DNA of 64,000 bases from Acinetobacter sp. ANC 3781 (lineage in GTDB: Bacteria > Pseudomonadota > Gammaproteobacteria > Pseudomonadales > Moraxellaceae). The DNA is taken from positions 55,789-119,788 of the forward strand of contig NZ_SJOH01000012.1 in the NCBI RefSeq assembly GCF_004331285.1. The letters run 5' to 3'. The notes under the pieces were generated by a model, which made no database searches, was not told where the DNA came from, and saw only the letters and a list, made by a program, of their open reading frames with translations. This document shows positions 55,086 to 63,936 of the stretch, piece by piece. Each line of letters begins with the position of its first letter. The first letter of the stretch is position 1. A program made the position numbers and the translations under genes.

Positions 55086-56276
55086 ATGAACACTTCTCTC
55101 GACATTAGCCAAGATAAATCTTTGCTATGGTTGATGGCTATTGCTTGTGGTTTATGTGCGGGGGCAAACTATTACTGCCAGCCTTTGATTTCCTCCATCC
55201 AGCAGTATTATCAGGTTCCTGAATCTCAAGTGGCACTGACTGTCACCTTTGCCCAGATTTCCTATGCATTGGGTTTACTGTTTATTGTACCTTTGGGCGA
55301 CATGCTCAATAAAAGCAAACTTATTCCCTTTCTTATGCTGGGTGCAGCCGTAGGCTTATTTATTTGTGCCAGTGCTGTGAATCTGCCAATGCTCTGGATT
55401 GGAACCATTATTGCGGGACTTTTTTCTGTGGCTGCCCAAATCCTGATTCCCTTGGCCACCATGGCGGTGAAGCCGGAAAAAACCGGAGAAGTAGTCGGCT
55501 TCCTGATGAGTGGTTTGCTGGTCGGTATTCTGCTCTCGACCAGTATTGCAGGATTATTGTCCGACCTGTTTCACTGGAAAATGATCTATGTCGTCAGTGG
55601 CATTGCCATGCTGGGCTTAAGTTTCTATTTAAAAGGTAAATTACCGAGTCTGCCGCGTTTGAAAATAAGCTATGCGGCGATTTTTAAATCCATGGCGATA
55701 TTATTAAAACAGGAACCACGCTTGGTGTTGCGCTCGCTTACAGGAGCCTGTGCTTTTGCCGCTATGAGTATGCTGTTCTCTACCATTGCCCTGCTGCTCA
55801 CCCAAAAACCCTTTCAGCTTTCTGATGTCATGGTCGGTCTGGTCACGCTGGTCGGGGTGTTTGGCGCGCTTTCTACGCAGATAATTGGTAAATGGGCAGA
55901 CCGTGGTCATATCAAAACGCTGAGCTGGATCGGCTGTTCTATTCTGATCGGTAGCTGGCTATTTCTTTATTTTGGTGCGGTATCTTTACTCAGTTATATT
56001 CTAGGCTACGGGCTGATTAATTTGGGCTTGGCAATCACGCATAGCTGTAATCAGAATGTGATTTTCCGCTTACGCCCGGATGCTAAATCCCGGGTCAATT
56101 CCCTTTATATGACTTTGTATTTTATTGGCGGTGCCTGTGGTTCTGCGCTCGGTGTTTATACATGGCATCATGGTGGATGGAGCATGACCTGTATCGCAGG
56201 ACTGGGTTTGGTAATCGGTTCCGCCCTGTTTGCTTTACTTGATATGCATTATCACGCTAGAACACAGGTGCTCTAA
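55086..56276 (+). CDS. MFS transporter
   Basis: A 396-residue major facilitator protein with 12 predicted helices. Loop 2-3 carries the MFS signature (FIVPLGDMLNKSKLIPFLML), and KWADRGHIKTL is the matching loop in the second half. The GxxxGxxxG-like segment of helix 5 is seen (GFLMSGLLVGILLSTSIAGLL). Such proteins often export drugs or metabolites; substrate unknown. AAAGGA precedes the ATG. No regulator gene is beside it. Confidence 0.87.
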   Translation: MNTSLDISQDKSLLWLMAIACGLCAGANYYCQPLISSIQQYYQVPESQVALTVTFAQISYALGLLFIVPLGDMLNKSKLIPFLMLGAAVGLFICASAVNLPMLWIGTIIAGLFSVAAQILIPLATMAVKPEKTGEVVGFLMSGLLVGILLSTSIAGLLSDLFHWKMIYVVSGIAMLGLSFYLKGKLPSLPRLKISYAAIFKSMAILLKQEPRLVLRSLTGACAFAAMSMLFSTIALLLTQKPFQLSDVMVGLVTLVGVFGALSTQIIGKWADRGHIKTLSWIGCSILIGSWLFLYFGAVSLLSYILGYGLINLGLAITHSCNQNVIFRLRPDAKSRVNSLYMTLYFIGGACGSALGVYTWHHGGWSMTCIAGLGLVIGSALFALLDMHYHARTQVL

Positions 56277-56332
56277 CTAAAAAGCCTCTAACTGAAGAAG
56301 CGGTTTGACTTCATTGTGAATTAGACTTTCCA

Positions 56333-56977
56333 TCAAGAAACTTGCACCATAGGATAAAACGGTTTGCCTAAATCTAAGGTTTGGGCATTTTCCAGCAAGA
56401 CCAATATAAATACCGGTAAAAATGCCGCCAAAATATTACAGGCATCTTGAAGTTGTTTACGGTTCACAGAACTATTATAAGTCACTCCGCCATGGATCAT
56501 TTGATTGCGCAAGGTGTACAGACGATTAAAAATTACGAATAAAATATCGACCGAAGCTTTTTCTTGTAATGCTCTATGCACCTTCTTCTTTTCCTGCTCA
56601 AAATCTTCTTTCCAGGTGACTTGACTAATTTTTTGATTTTGAAAATCCCAAAATCCTTGATACCCATAAGGATTCTCTAATAGCAGCCGAATCGGCTGAC
56701 TAAACTTATCCCAAAGAATATTATAAATTTTAGATTCCTGATCTTTTTGGCAAATGAGATACAAAAAATGTCGTAATGATTGCTTGTCCTGGGTAATGGT
56801 GACATCCTGCGCATAAATGGCATTGAACGCGATCCAGAGGCTTATAAATTTAAGGTCAAGATCACTATCGAGTTCGACAGATTTTTTGAACCAACTTAAG
56901 CCACGATGAATTCTGAGATTGAAGTAATCAGAATGCTCGGCTTTTTTACTTTTAAAGATTTCTTCCAAAAGCATCAT
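56333..56977 (-). CDS. HEPN-domain protein
   Basis: A 214-residue soluble protein. The N-terminal segment (FNLRIHRGLSWFKKSVEL then LDLKFISLWIAFNAIYAQD) and the C-terminal Arg157-Asn158-x3-His162 motif (LRNQMIHGG) match HEPN families; Rx4-6H is the RNase site of HEPN toxins. Between lie about 90 residues of helical sequence. No MNT-type nucleotidyltransferase or other antitoxin gene is adjacent. It could be an RNase of stress or defence, or a non-toxic HEPN scaffold. Ribosome-binding site is weak; two ATGs are adjacent. Confidence 0.72.
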   Translation of the reverse strand: MMLLEEIFKSKKAEHSDYFNLRIHRGLSWFKKSVELDSDLDLKFISLWIAFNAIYAQDVTITQDKQSLRHFLYLICQKDQESKIYNILWDKFSQPIRLLLENPYGYQGFWDFQNQKISQVTWKEDFEQEKKKVHRALQEKASVDILFVIFNRLYTLRNQMIHGGVTYNSSVNRKQLQDACNILAAFLPVFILVLLENAQTLDLGKPFYPMVQVS

Positions 56978-57125
56978 TTTAGATTCTCATACTTTATTAT
57001 TCTTCTCATTAAACATACTCAATTTTATAATATTTACAATATAAAGAATTGCTTATACAGTCATTTTTTATCGAACAATCAATAGCCTAAAATGTTGATT
57101 ATTTTTAGCTCCCGATCCAGTGTTG

Positions 57126-57152
57126 TTGCTTTGATCAGAAAGCACGTATAAT
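57126..57152 (+). promoter_or_regulatory. Promoter of dusA
   Basis: TATAAT at 57147-57152 is perfect and 38 bases before the dusA ATG. TTGCTT (57126-57131) lies 15 bases upstream, or TTGTTG (57123-57128) at 18 bases; either may serve as -35. Confidence 0.6.
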
Positions 57153-57189
57153 CCGCGCTTCGGTTTTTTCTTCGTTACAGGTTCATGCC

Positions 57190-58209
57190 ATGACTGCTCT
57201 CCGATCTTTACAGCCTCGCATTTCGGTCGCGCCGATGATGGATTGGACCACCCGTGACTACCGTTTTTTTGCCCGCCTTTTTAATCCAAATATTATTATG
57301 TACACTGAAATGGTAACCACTGGTGCCATTCTATTTGGCGATGCGGCGCGTCATTTGGACTACAACAACGAAGAACACCCGATTGTGTTGCAACTTGGTG
57401 GCTCGAATCCGAAAGACCTGGCAACCTGTACTAAAATGGCGCAAGACTGGGGCTACGATGAAGTCAACCTGAATGTCGGCTGCCCAAGTGACCGCGTACA
57501 AAACAATAAAATTGGCGCATGTTTAATGGCAGAACCGGACTTGGTCGCGGACTGTATTGCTGAAATGCGTAATGCCGTGGATATTCCTGTTACCGTAAAA
57601 CACCGGATTGGGATTGATGACATGCAGTCCTATGAAGAAATGCTGCATTTTGTCGATACTGTGTCTAAAACCGGCTGTGACAACTTTATTGTGCATGCAC
57701 GTATTGCCCTGCTGCAAGGCTTATCGCCTAAAGAAAACCGCGATGTTCCACCTTTACGTTATGCAGACGTTTACCGTTTAAAACAGGAACGTCCAAACCT
57801 GCTGATTGAAATTAACGGCGGTGTCAAAACCCTGGCAGAAACCCAAGCACATTTAAAACATGTTGATGGCGTGATGATTGGTCGTGAAGCCTATCACAAC
57901 CCTTATCTTTTGGCTGAACTGGGACAAGTGTGGAACCTTGAAGCCCCTGACCGTTTCGATATTATGGCGCAGATGATGCCGTATATTGCTAAACGTATGC
58001 AAGAAGGTGCACCGCTTTCCATTATCACCCGTCACATTCTAGGTTTATTCCAAAACCTGCCGGGTGCGCGAAAATGGCGTCAGGCTTTAAGTGGCGGTAA
58101 TGCCAAGACCCTGAAAGATGTAGAAACAGCTTTAATTAATATTCAGGAAGCGATGCAGCGTACTGAAGAATATGTGAGAGAACATCAGGACTCTTTAGCT
58201 TCAAGCTAA
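57190..58209 (+). CDS. dusA: tRNA-dihydrouridine(20/20a) synthase
   Basis: A 339-residue flavin enzyme that reduces uridines in the D-loop of tRNA. Seen: VAPMMDWTTRDYRFFAR, VLQLGGSNPKDLATC, the catalytic cysteine in VNLNVGCPSDRVQ, VKHRIGIDD, FIVHARIALLQGLSPKENR and GVMIGREAYHNPYL. The ARxALLQGLSPKENR stretch is specific for DusA. A stand-alone gene with its own promoter and terminator. Confidence 0.96.
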   Translation: MTALRSLQPRISVAPMMDWTTRDYRFFARLFNPNIIMYTEMVTTGAILFGDAARHLDYNNEEHPIVLQLGGSNPKDLATCTKMAQDWGYDEVNLNVGCPSDRVQNNKIGACLMAEPDLVADCIAEMRNAVDIPVTVKHRIGIDDMQSYEEMLHFVDTVSKTGCDNFIVHARIALLQGLSPKENRDVPPLRYADVYRLKQERPNLLIEINGGVKTLAETQAHLKHVDGVMIGREAYHNPYLLAELGQVWNLEAPDRFDIMAQMMPYIAKRMQEGAPLSIITRHILGLFQNLPGARKWRQALSGGNAKTLKDVETALINIQEAMQRTEEYVREHQDSLASS

Positions 58210-58233
58210 TTAACATGTTCAATCATGATCAGC

Positions 58234-58269
58234 AATGCCAGCCCACTTGAAGTGGACTGGCATTTTTTT
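58234..58269 (+). terminator. Rho-independent terminator of dusA
   Basis: A long stem (58234-58247 with 58251-58262, with a C-A mismatch inside) followed by seven T residues. Confidence 0.85.
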
Positions 58270-58410
58270 GAATTTGATTTTTCCGCTGTCTTTATATTCT
58301 GCTGACTAAGAAAGACATCTGACACAGCTTGCTATGACAATTAGTGAAAAACTGCGGGCTTAATCTAAATTTTCACCATTCATGTCTTTGAACGGTGAAG
58401 GTCCGTAAAA

Positions 58411-58788
58411 TTAGTGCTGATTATAAACAGCATGCCCCCGATCTTTAACCGCAGCAATTTTTTTACCTTCTGCTTTGGCTTGCTCTAATTGACCCGCTTG
58501 AACCAACAACCGGGTTTTATCAATCTCTGTCAGCAATTGATCATATAAAGCATCTGAGGTCGGCGCTTTTACATCATTGTTTTTTAACTTCATTTGTTTT
58601 GCATCTAAAGCTGCAGCTTTCATATGATCTAGCGCTTTTAGCGCATCACTTTGATTCTCTGCTTTGTTAAACATTTTAAAGTTTTTTGCAAGTGTATCCA
58701 TATTCTGTTCAAGCTTGCCGGCAAAACTTAAGCTGCTGAATGACAAAGCGAATGCAAGCATTACTGAGGTGAAGGTTTTTTTAATCAT
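58411..58788 (-). CDS. Cytochrome b562
   Basis: A 125-residue periplasmic four-helix haem protein with a signal peptide (SVMLAFALSFSSLSFA, cut before GK). Haem ligands are conserved: Met30 in LEQNMDTLAKNF, equivalent to the N-terminal Met of the E. coli protein, and His119 near the C-terminus (DRGHAVYNQH). Electron carrier of unclear partner. Monocistronic. Confidence 0.85.
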   Translation of the reverse strand: MIKKTFTSVMLAFALSFSSLSFAGKLEQNMDTLAKNFKMFNKAENQSDALKALDHMKAAALDAKQMKLKNNDVKAPTSDALYDQLLTEIDKTRLLVQAGQLEQAKAEGKKIAAVKDRGHAVYNQH

Positions 58789-58890
58789 GTAGATGTCCTT
58801 TGAAGTTCCATTTTAAAACTGTGATTATTATTGCTGTTTAATTGTTTTAAAGATTTGCCTAGATAGCATTAAACATAGTGTAAATTCCAT

Positions 58891-58918
58891 AAAAAATGCA
58901 ACGGATTCGTTGCATTTT
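58891..58918 (-). terminator. Rho-independent terminator of coaBC
   Basis: An 11-base perfect stem (58893-58903 with 58908-58918) with a four-base loop and a T-run on the minus strand, 20 bases after the coaBC stop. Confidence 0.85.
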
Positions 58919-58937
58919 AATCAATAACTTCAGTTTT

Positions 58938-60203
58938 TTAGACCGGCTCTATTTCATGATGCAAGGCATCATGAATCGCTTCCACTAGCTGCTGTGCAAT
59001 TTCCTGTTTTGAGGCTTTTTCCAACTCACGTTTCTGCATCTGATACTGCTCGGCAAAAAACACCATCATGGCATTTTCATCAGAGGCAAAACCAATATCA
59101 GGCCGTGATACATCATTACAGGCAATCATGTCGAGTTTTTTCGCCACTAGCTTACCGGCTGCATATTCTTCGACATTGCGGGTTTCAGCTGCGAATCCCA
59201 CCATAAATGGACGCTTTTGTTGCTGAGCAATGGTCGCGACAATATCCGGGTTTTTAATTAACGAGATATTTAGTTCATCACCGGTTTTTTTAATTTTATG
59301 TTCGGCAACTTCGGCCACTCGGTAGTCCGCAACCGCTGCTGTCGCAATAAAGATATCGCAACCTTCATCCAGCATTTGCATGCTGATCTCAAGCATTTTA
59401 ACCGCAGATGAGACATTAATACGGCGTACCCCATTTGGCGTATCCAGACTCACAGGACCAGCAATCAGAGTGACTTTGGCACCGGCTGCATAACAGGCAG
59501 CAGCCAAAGCAAAGCCCATTTTTCCGGTACTGTGGTTAGAAATATAACGTACCGGATCCATCGCTTCACGGGTCGGACCTGCAGTAATCACCACATGTTT
59601 ACCGGCCAACATGCCAAATTTTTCTGCAATGGCACGTTGTGCTCTATGGAAATACTGAGTCACTTGTCGTGCCAGATCTTCCGGCTCCGGCATACGCCCC
59701 AAACCCACATCGCCACAAGCTTGTGAACCAGCATCTGGCATAATCACATGCACACCATCTTCAACCAGCGTATTTAAATTACGCTGCGTGGCTTTTGCGG
59801 CCCACATTTGTTGATTCATCGCGGGTGCCACCCAAACCGGTGATTTGGTTGCCAAATATAGAGTACTTAATAAATCATCCGCTAGACCGGCAGCAAATTT
59901 CGCTAAAGTATCGCAACTTGCCGGTGCAACCAATAATAAATCGGCCCAGCGTGCCAGTTCAATATGCCCCATTCCAGCTTCCGCTTCGGGGTTGAGTAAT
60001 TCAGTATGGACTGGATTCCCAGACAAAGCCTGAAAGGTAAGCGGAGTGACAAATGCTTGCGCACCGTGGGTCATGACTACCCTGACATTAAAGCCGGCAT
60101 CTTTTAATCGACGAACCAAAATAGCACTTTTATAGGCTGCAATGCCGCCTGTTACCGCTAAAACAATATTTTTATTGGGAATTACACTTAGGTCGAAGCT
60201 CAC
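58938..60203 (-). CDS. coaBC: Bifunctional phosphopantothenoylcysteine decarboxylase/synthetase
   Basis: A 421-residue coenzyme A enzyme. The N-terminal CoaC flavoprotein has TGGIAAYKSAILVRRL, catalytic histidine in MGHIELARWADLLLVAPAS, APAMNQQMW and ACGDVGLGRMPEPEDL. The C-terminal CoaB domain has VVITAGPTREAMDPVRYIS, dimer/CTP motif HKIKKTGDELNISLIKNPDI and VGFAAET. It is divergent from radC, as in many gammaproteobacteria. Confidence 0.96.
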   Translation of the reverse strand: MSFDLSVIPNKNIVLAVTGGIAAYKSAILVRRLKDAGFNVRVVMTHGAQAFVTPLTFQALSGNPVHTELLNPEAEAGMGHIELARWADLLLVAPASCDTLAKFAAGLADDLLSTLYLATKSPVWVAPAMNQQMWAAKATQRNLNTLVEDGVHVIMPDAGSQACGDVGLGRMPEPEDLARQVTQYFHRAQRAIAEKFGMLAGKHVVITAGPTREAMDPVRYISNHSTGKMGFALAAACYAAGAKVTLIAGPVSLDTPNGVRRINVSSAVKMLEISMQMLDEGCDIFIATAAVADYRVAEVAEHKIKKTGDELNISLIKNPDIVATIAQQQKRPFMVGFAAETRNVEEYAAGKLVAKKLDMIACNDVSRPDIGFASDENAMMVFFAEQYQMQKRELEKASKQEIAQQLVEAIHDALHHEIEPV

Positions 60204-60316
60204 AAACAGGCTACCTTTGCTGTTGCAGTGGCGCTCACAATAGCATTAAATAAACGCAGACCCAAGGTAGCCCTTCGTTCTAATTACACTCACTAAGAAT
60301 AAAAAAGTCTAAAAAA

Positions 60317-61009
60317 ATGAATTCATCGATTAAACATTGGCCAGAACAAGAACGTCCACGCGAACGACTGCTTCGACAAGGTGCGCCCAGTTTGTCAGAT
60401 GCCGAACTACTCGCCATCTTTTTACGTTCTGGTTCCAAGCAGCATTCAGCAGTTGAACTTTCCCGGCTGCTATTGCAGCATTTCGGCGGACTTAATCCGA
60501 TTTTTGATGCCACCCTTCAGGATTTAGGCCAGTTTCATGGTATTGGCGACAGCAAATATGCTCAGCTGATGGCTGTTAAAGAATTGGGACGGCGTTATAT
60601 TGGTCAACATTTAAAACAGGAAAAAATTGAACTAAGTAACTCAAAAACACTTTTGGATTTTTTGAAATTTGAATTGCTCGGTGAAACTCAAGAAGTTTTT
60701 GCAGTGCTTTGCCTAGATGTACATTTAAGAAAAATAAGCTTTAAAAAAATGTTCTATGGGTCAATAAACTCATGTGAAATTTCAATTAATCAGTTGCTGC
60801 GCCATGCCATTAATCAACATGCCAGTAGTATTGTGATTGCGCATAACCATCCCTTTGGTAGGCCACATGCATCGAAGGCTGATATTGAACTCACTCAGCG
60901 TATTTTAACGGCTTGTGATTTATTAGAAATCAAGCTGATTGACCATTGTATTGTTTCTCCAGAAGGGAGTTATTCTTTTGCTGAACATGGGCTTATTCTG
61001 CCCCAATAA
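60317..61009 (+). CDS. radC: RadC family JAMM-domain protein
   Basis: A 230-residue protein with an N-terminal helix-hairpin-helix region (LGQFHGIGDSKYAQLMAVKEL) and a C-terminal JAMM domain. The metal site is AHNHPFGRPHASKAD: His, His, Ser and Asp are kept, though the usual HNHPSG has Phe for Ser. It was named for DNA repair, but its real function is unclear. The gene lies divergent from coaBC. Confidence 0.92.
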   Translation: MNSSIKHWPEQERPRERLLRQGAPSLSDAELLAIFLRSGSKQHSAVELSRLLLQHFGGLNPIFDATLQDLGQFHGIGDSKYAQLMAVKELGRRYIGQHLKQEKIELSNSKTLLDFLKFELLGETQEVFAVLCLDVHLRKISFKKMFYGSINSCEISINQLLRHAINQHASSIVIAHNHPFGRPHASKADIELTQRILTACDLLEIKLIDHCIVSPEGSYSFAEHGLILPQ

Positions 61010-61081
61010 TAAATGTAACAAATGTTGACAAAAGCCCTGCTAACATTGAAGATCAATGAAAGTTTTGACGATACTAATAAC

Positions 61082-61993
61082 ATGATTGTGCGTGACCAAC
61101 CTAGTATATTTAGGCTGTTATTTTCTTGGCGTGGAACTATTCTTCCCAAGGTTTTGCCGCCTTTAGGCGTGGTCATGCTGATCTCGGGTGTAATTGGTGG
61201 ATTATCTTATATCGGATATTTTCATTTTCCAGAATTACCGTTGGTGGGTTTTACCCTTATTGGGGTAGTGCTGTCCATTTTTCTGGGTTTTAAAAATACC
61301 GCCTGTTATGACCGTTGGTGGGAAGCACGTAAACTGTGGGGCATGCTGATTGCCAATGCCCGGCATTTTGACCGTGACTGCCGTATGCTGAGTCAAGGTC
61401 GCCGTGAACGTGTGATCCAGCACGTCATTGTATTTGCCAATGTGCTGCGTGACCGTTTACGTCATCAAACGGCGAACCCGATGGAATTGGTAGAAACCAG
61501 TGGTATGAGCCAGCACGCTGTAACTCAGCTCTATCAACAAGCCAATGCGCCACAATACACCTTAAGTTTGATTCAATGGGAATTGATGCAAGCCCTTAAA
61601 GAAGGTGAAATTTCCGATATTATTTATATGCAAATGAACCAGCACGTGGCTGAACTGAGTTTGGTTCAAACAGGTTGCGACCGTATTGCGACCACTCCTC
61701 TGCCTTTTGCCTACTCGGTTTTACTGAACCGTACCGTTTATTTTTTCTGTTTTATGCTGCCTTTTAGCTTAGGCTCAACCCTAGGTTTAGCGACCCCGTT
61801 AATGGTGGGTATTTTGGCGTATACCTTTTTAGGCTTAGATGCCTTAAGTTCAGAAATTGAGGAACCGTTTGGTACGCAAAGTAATGACTTACCATTAGAT
61901 TCAATGGTACGCACCATTGAAATTGAACTGTTGGGAACTTTGGGGAAACCGACCCCACCGCCAATTCAGGCGCAGGATCATAATTTACTTTAA
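61082..61993 (+). CDS. Bestrophin family anion channel
   Basis: A 303-residue membrane protein of the bacterial bestrophin family (UPF0187). ATG at 61082 gives MIVRDQPSIFRLLFSWRG, the normal family start; the ORF start at 61022 would add 20 non-family residues, and a TTGACA at 61025 suggests the promoter lies there. Helices at about residues 29-50, 56-73, 220-240 and 243-262. Family motifs FKNTACYDRWWEARKLWG and the C-terminal EIEEPFGTQSNDLPLD are present. Likely chloride or other anion flow. Confidence 0.88.
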   Translation: MIVRDQPSIFRLLFSWRGTILPKVLPPLGVVMLISGVIGGLSYIGYFHFPELPLVGFTLIGVVLSIFLGFKNTACYDRWWEARKLWGMLIANARHFDRDCRMLSQGRRERVIQHVIVFANVLRDRLRHQTANPMELVETSGMSQHAVTQLYQQANAPQYTLSLIQWELMQALKEGEISDIIYMQMNQHVAELSLVQTGCDRIATTPLPFAYSVLLNRTVYFFCFMLPFSLGSTLGLATPLMVGILAYTFLGLDALSSEIEEPFGTQSNDLPLDSMVRTIEIELLGTLGKPTPPPIQAQDHNLL

Positions 61994-62024
61994 CTGATTA
62001 CCTCTCCTTTACGAAGCTGTGCTT

Positions 62025-62084
62025 CTCATCTGCTGAAAAGAGAGGGAACTCCTTCTCCCTCATTAGCGAGAAGGCTGAGATGAG
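62025..62084. repeat. REP-like palindromic sequence
   Basis: Nested inverted repeats: outer CTCATCT (62025-62031) with AGATGAG (62078-62084), inner CCTTCTC (62051-62057) with GAGAAGG (62068-62074). It lies between the convergent bestrophin and rnm genes. The sequence resembles repetitive extragenic palindromes common in gammaproteobacteria and may also end transcription. Only one copy is visible here, so the repeat status is inferred. Confidence 0.4.
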
Positions 62085-62091
62085 GGAATAA

Positions 62092-62943
62092 CTAAACAAA
62101 ACTCTCCCAAATCCCGACTTGCCCCTCTTTGAGTCTCGGAATATTACCCAATCGAATCCATGGCATATGATCGCCATGAAAATCGCTACCGACAGACACC
62201 TTCAAATTAAATTCCTCAATCATGCGATCAACCATCTGCCGGGTAGACGCCGGCTCAATCGCTGGAGGAAGTTCAACGGCGTCTCCACCAAACCGGGCAA
62301 ATATTTCAATCAAATAACGGATATTGGTGGCGGATAAATCATATTTGGTTGGGTGTGCCAAGATGGCATAACCTTGGCTTGCATGAATCACCTGAATGGT
62401 TTCTTCTAACCCCAAGCCATCAAATTTTACGTAGGCTTTTTTGCCTTCTTTAATATATTTATCAAAAGCCTGTTGTGGACGGTTCACAATCTTTTTTTCA
62501 ACTAGGGTTTTGGCAATATGCGTACGGGTAATACGGTCTGCAATACCCTCTACCTTGGCAATGACATCGGCATAAATATCCTGACCAATCAGCGGAATCA
62601 GCAAATCACAAATTTGTTTGGCGCGAATGGCACGAATCTGTTTTTGTTGTTCGAGTAAAACCTGCAAAGGCTCTGGATTTTGCATATTCAAGGCGACAAT
62701 ATGTACCCCGTAACTTTTTTGAGTTGCCGGTCGTGACCATTGACTGGAGATTTCTACACCTGAAATAATATTCAATGGTAAATCCAAAGCAACTTTTTCA
62801 GCTAACTTTAAGCCATCCATAGTATCGTGGTCAGTCAGCGCAAGGGTATGAATACCTTTTTCAACGGCTGCATGCACAAGTTGTTCTGGAGACAAAGTTC
62901 CATCAGAAATATTACTGTGTGTATGTAAATCTACGCCTTGCAT
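62092..62943 (-). CDS. rnm: PHP-domain 5'-3' exoribonuclease (RNase AM/TrpH)
   Basis: A 283-residue PHP phosphoesterase. Metal motifs: VDLHTHSNISDGTLSP, ALTDHDTMDGL, ISGVEISSQW, LAHPTKYD and VGSDFHGDHMP. The E. coli homologue (YciV/TrpH) trims 5' ends of ribosomal RNAs. I took ATG at 62943; the ORF also opens at a GTG one codon upstream. It is divergent from yciB, a neighbour order shared with other gammaproteobacteria. Confidence 0.92.
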   Translation of the reverse strand: MQGVDLHTHSNISDGTLSPEQLVHAAVEKGIHTLALTDHDTMDGLKLAEKVALDLPLNIISGVEISSQWSRPATQKSYGVHIVALNMQNPEPLQVLLEQQKQIRAIRAKQICDLLIPLIGQDIYADVIAKVEGIADRITRTHIAKTLVEKKIVNRPQQAFDKYIKEGKKAYVKFDGLGLEETIQVIHASQGYAILAHPTKYDLSATNIRYLIEIFARFGGDAVELPPAIEPASTRQMVDRMIEEFNLKVSVGSDFHGDHMPWIRLGNIPRLKEGQVGIWESFV

Positions 62944-62988
62944 CACTTATACTACGTCATTTATTTGATCAGATTTAGATACTCTAAC

Positions 62989-63603
62989 ATGAAAGCACTT
63001 TTAGACTTTGTGCCACTCATTATTTTCTTTTATTTATATAAAACCGTTGACCCTAAAGATACTGAGCATCCCCTGCTTCAATTGATTGGTTCTGCAGGCG
63101 GTATAGATAACAATAATATTTTGGTTGCAACCACTGGCCTGATTATTTCCATGCTTGTGGTATATGGGGCTTTGTTTTTTATACAAAAATTCCGTTTAGA
63201 CAAACAACAGTGGATTGTATTGTTTATGACGGTGATTTTTGGCGGTGTGACTTTAATGCTCAGCGATGATTTCTATATTCGTTTGAAAGCGGTTCTTTTA
63301 AATATTGTCTTCGCAGGCGCGTTTTTACTTTCACCTTATTTTATGAAAGACAAAAAACCGCTGATTCAACGTTTATTTGGGCCTATCTTCAATTTAACGG
63401 AACAAGGCTGGAAAAATTTAAACTTTGCCTGGGCTGGAATGTTCATATTCATGTCCTGCTTACATATTTTCTTCGCTTTTTTATTTTTAGGTGGAAAATA
63501 TTGGGGTGAATTCACTGCATTTGGTGACATGATTGTGATGTTTTCCTTTATCATTATTCAGTTTATTGTCTTGCGCAAATATTTTAAGTCGCCTGAAGAA
63601 TAA
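62989..63603 (+). CDS. yciB: Septation/envelope protein YciB
   Basis: A 204-residue inner-membrane protein with five helices, beginning MKALLDFVPLIIFFYLYKTV, as in the YciB/IspZ family; the ORF opens 17 codons earlier but without conserved residues. Signature segments: KPLIQRLFG, NLNFAWAGMFIFMSCLHIFFAF. It affects septation and envelope synthesis. yciI follows after 26 bases. Confidence 0.93.
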   Translation: MKALLDFVPLIIFFYLYKTVDPKDTEHPLLQLIGSAGGIDNNNILVATTGLIISMLVVYGALFFIQKFRLDKQQWIVLFMTVIFGGVTLMLSDDFYIRLKAVLLNIVFAGAFLLSPYFMKDKKPLIQRLFGPIFNLTEQGWKNLNFAWAGMFIFMSCLHIFFAFLFLGGKYWGEFTAFGDMIVMFSFIIIQFIVLRKYFKSPEE

Positions 63604-63629
63604 TTTAGGTCAACTGATCGAGAAAGAAT

Positions 63630-63932
63630 ATGCCTTTATTCGTCGTAAGCTGTACAGATAACGAAGGTACAGTAGAAAAACGTCTTGCTACACGCCCACA
63701 ACATCTTGAACGTCTGCAAAAATTAAATGATGAAGGTCGCTTAATTGTGGCCGGTGCCATGCCGAAAGACCCGACCAATCCACAAGCAGGTTTTTATGGC
63801 AGTACCATTATTGTTGATTTTGAATCACGTGAAGCGCTTGATGCATGGCTACAAGAAGAGCCTTTCTTAAAAGAAGGTGTATATAGTCATATTGATGTGA
63901 AACCTTTTAATAAAGCTTTCCCTCAAGGATAA
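63630..63932 (+). CDS. yciI: YciI family protein
   Basis: A 100-residue ferredoxin-like protein of the YciI/muconolactone-isomerase-like family. The conserved histidine is in RPQHLERLQKL and the second motif is GRLIVAGAMPKD. It follows yciB directly, as in E. coli. Biochemical role is not known. Confidence 0.92.
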   Translation: MPLFVVSCTDNEGTVEKRLATRPQHLERLQKLNDEGRLIVAGAMPKDPTNPQAGFYGSTIIVDFESREALDAWLQEEPFLKEGVYSHIDVKPFNKAFPQG

Positions 63933-63936
63933 AATC

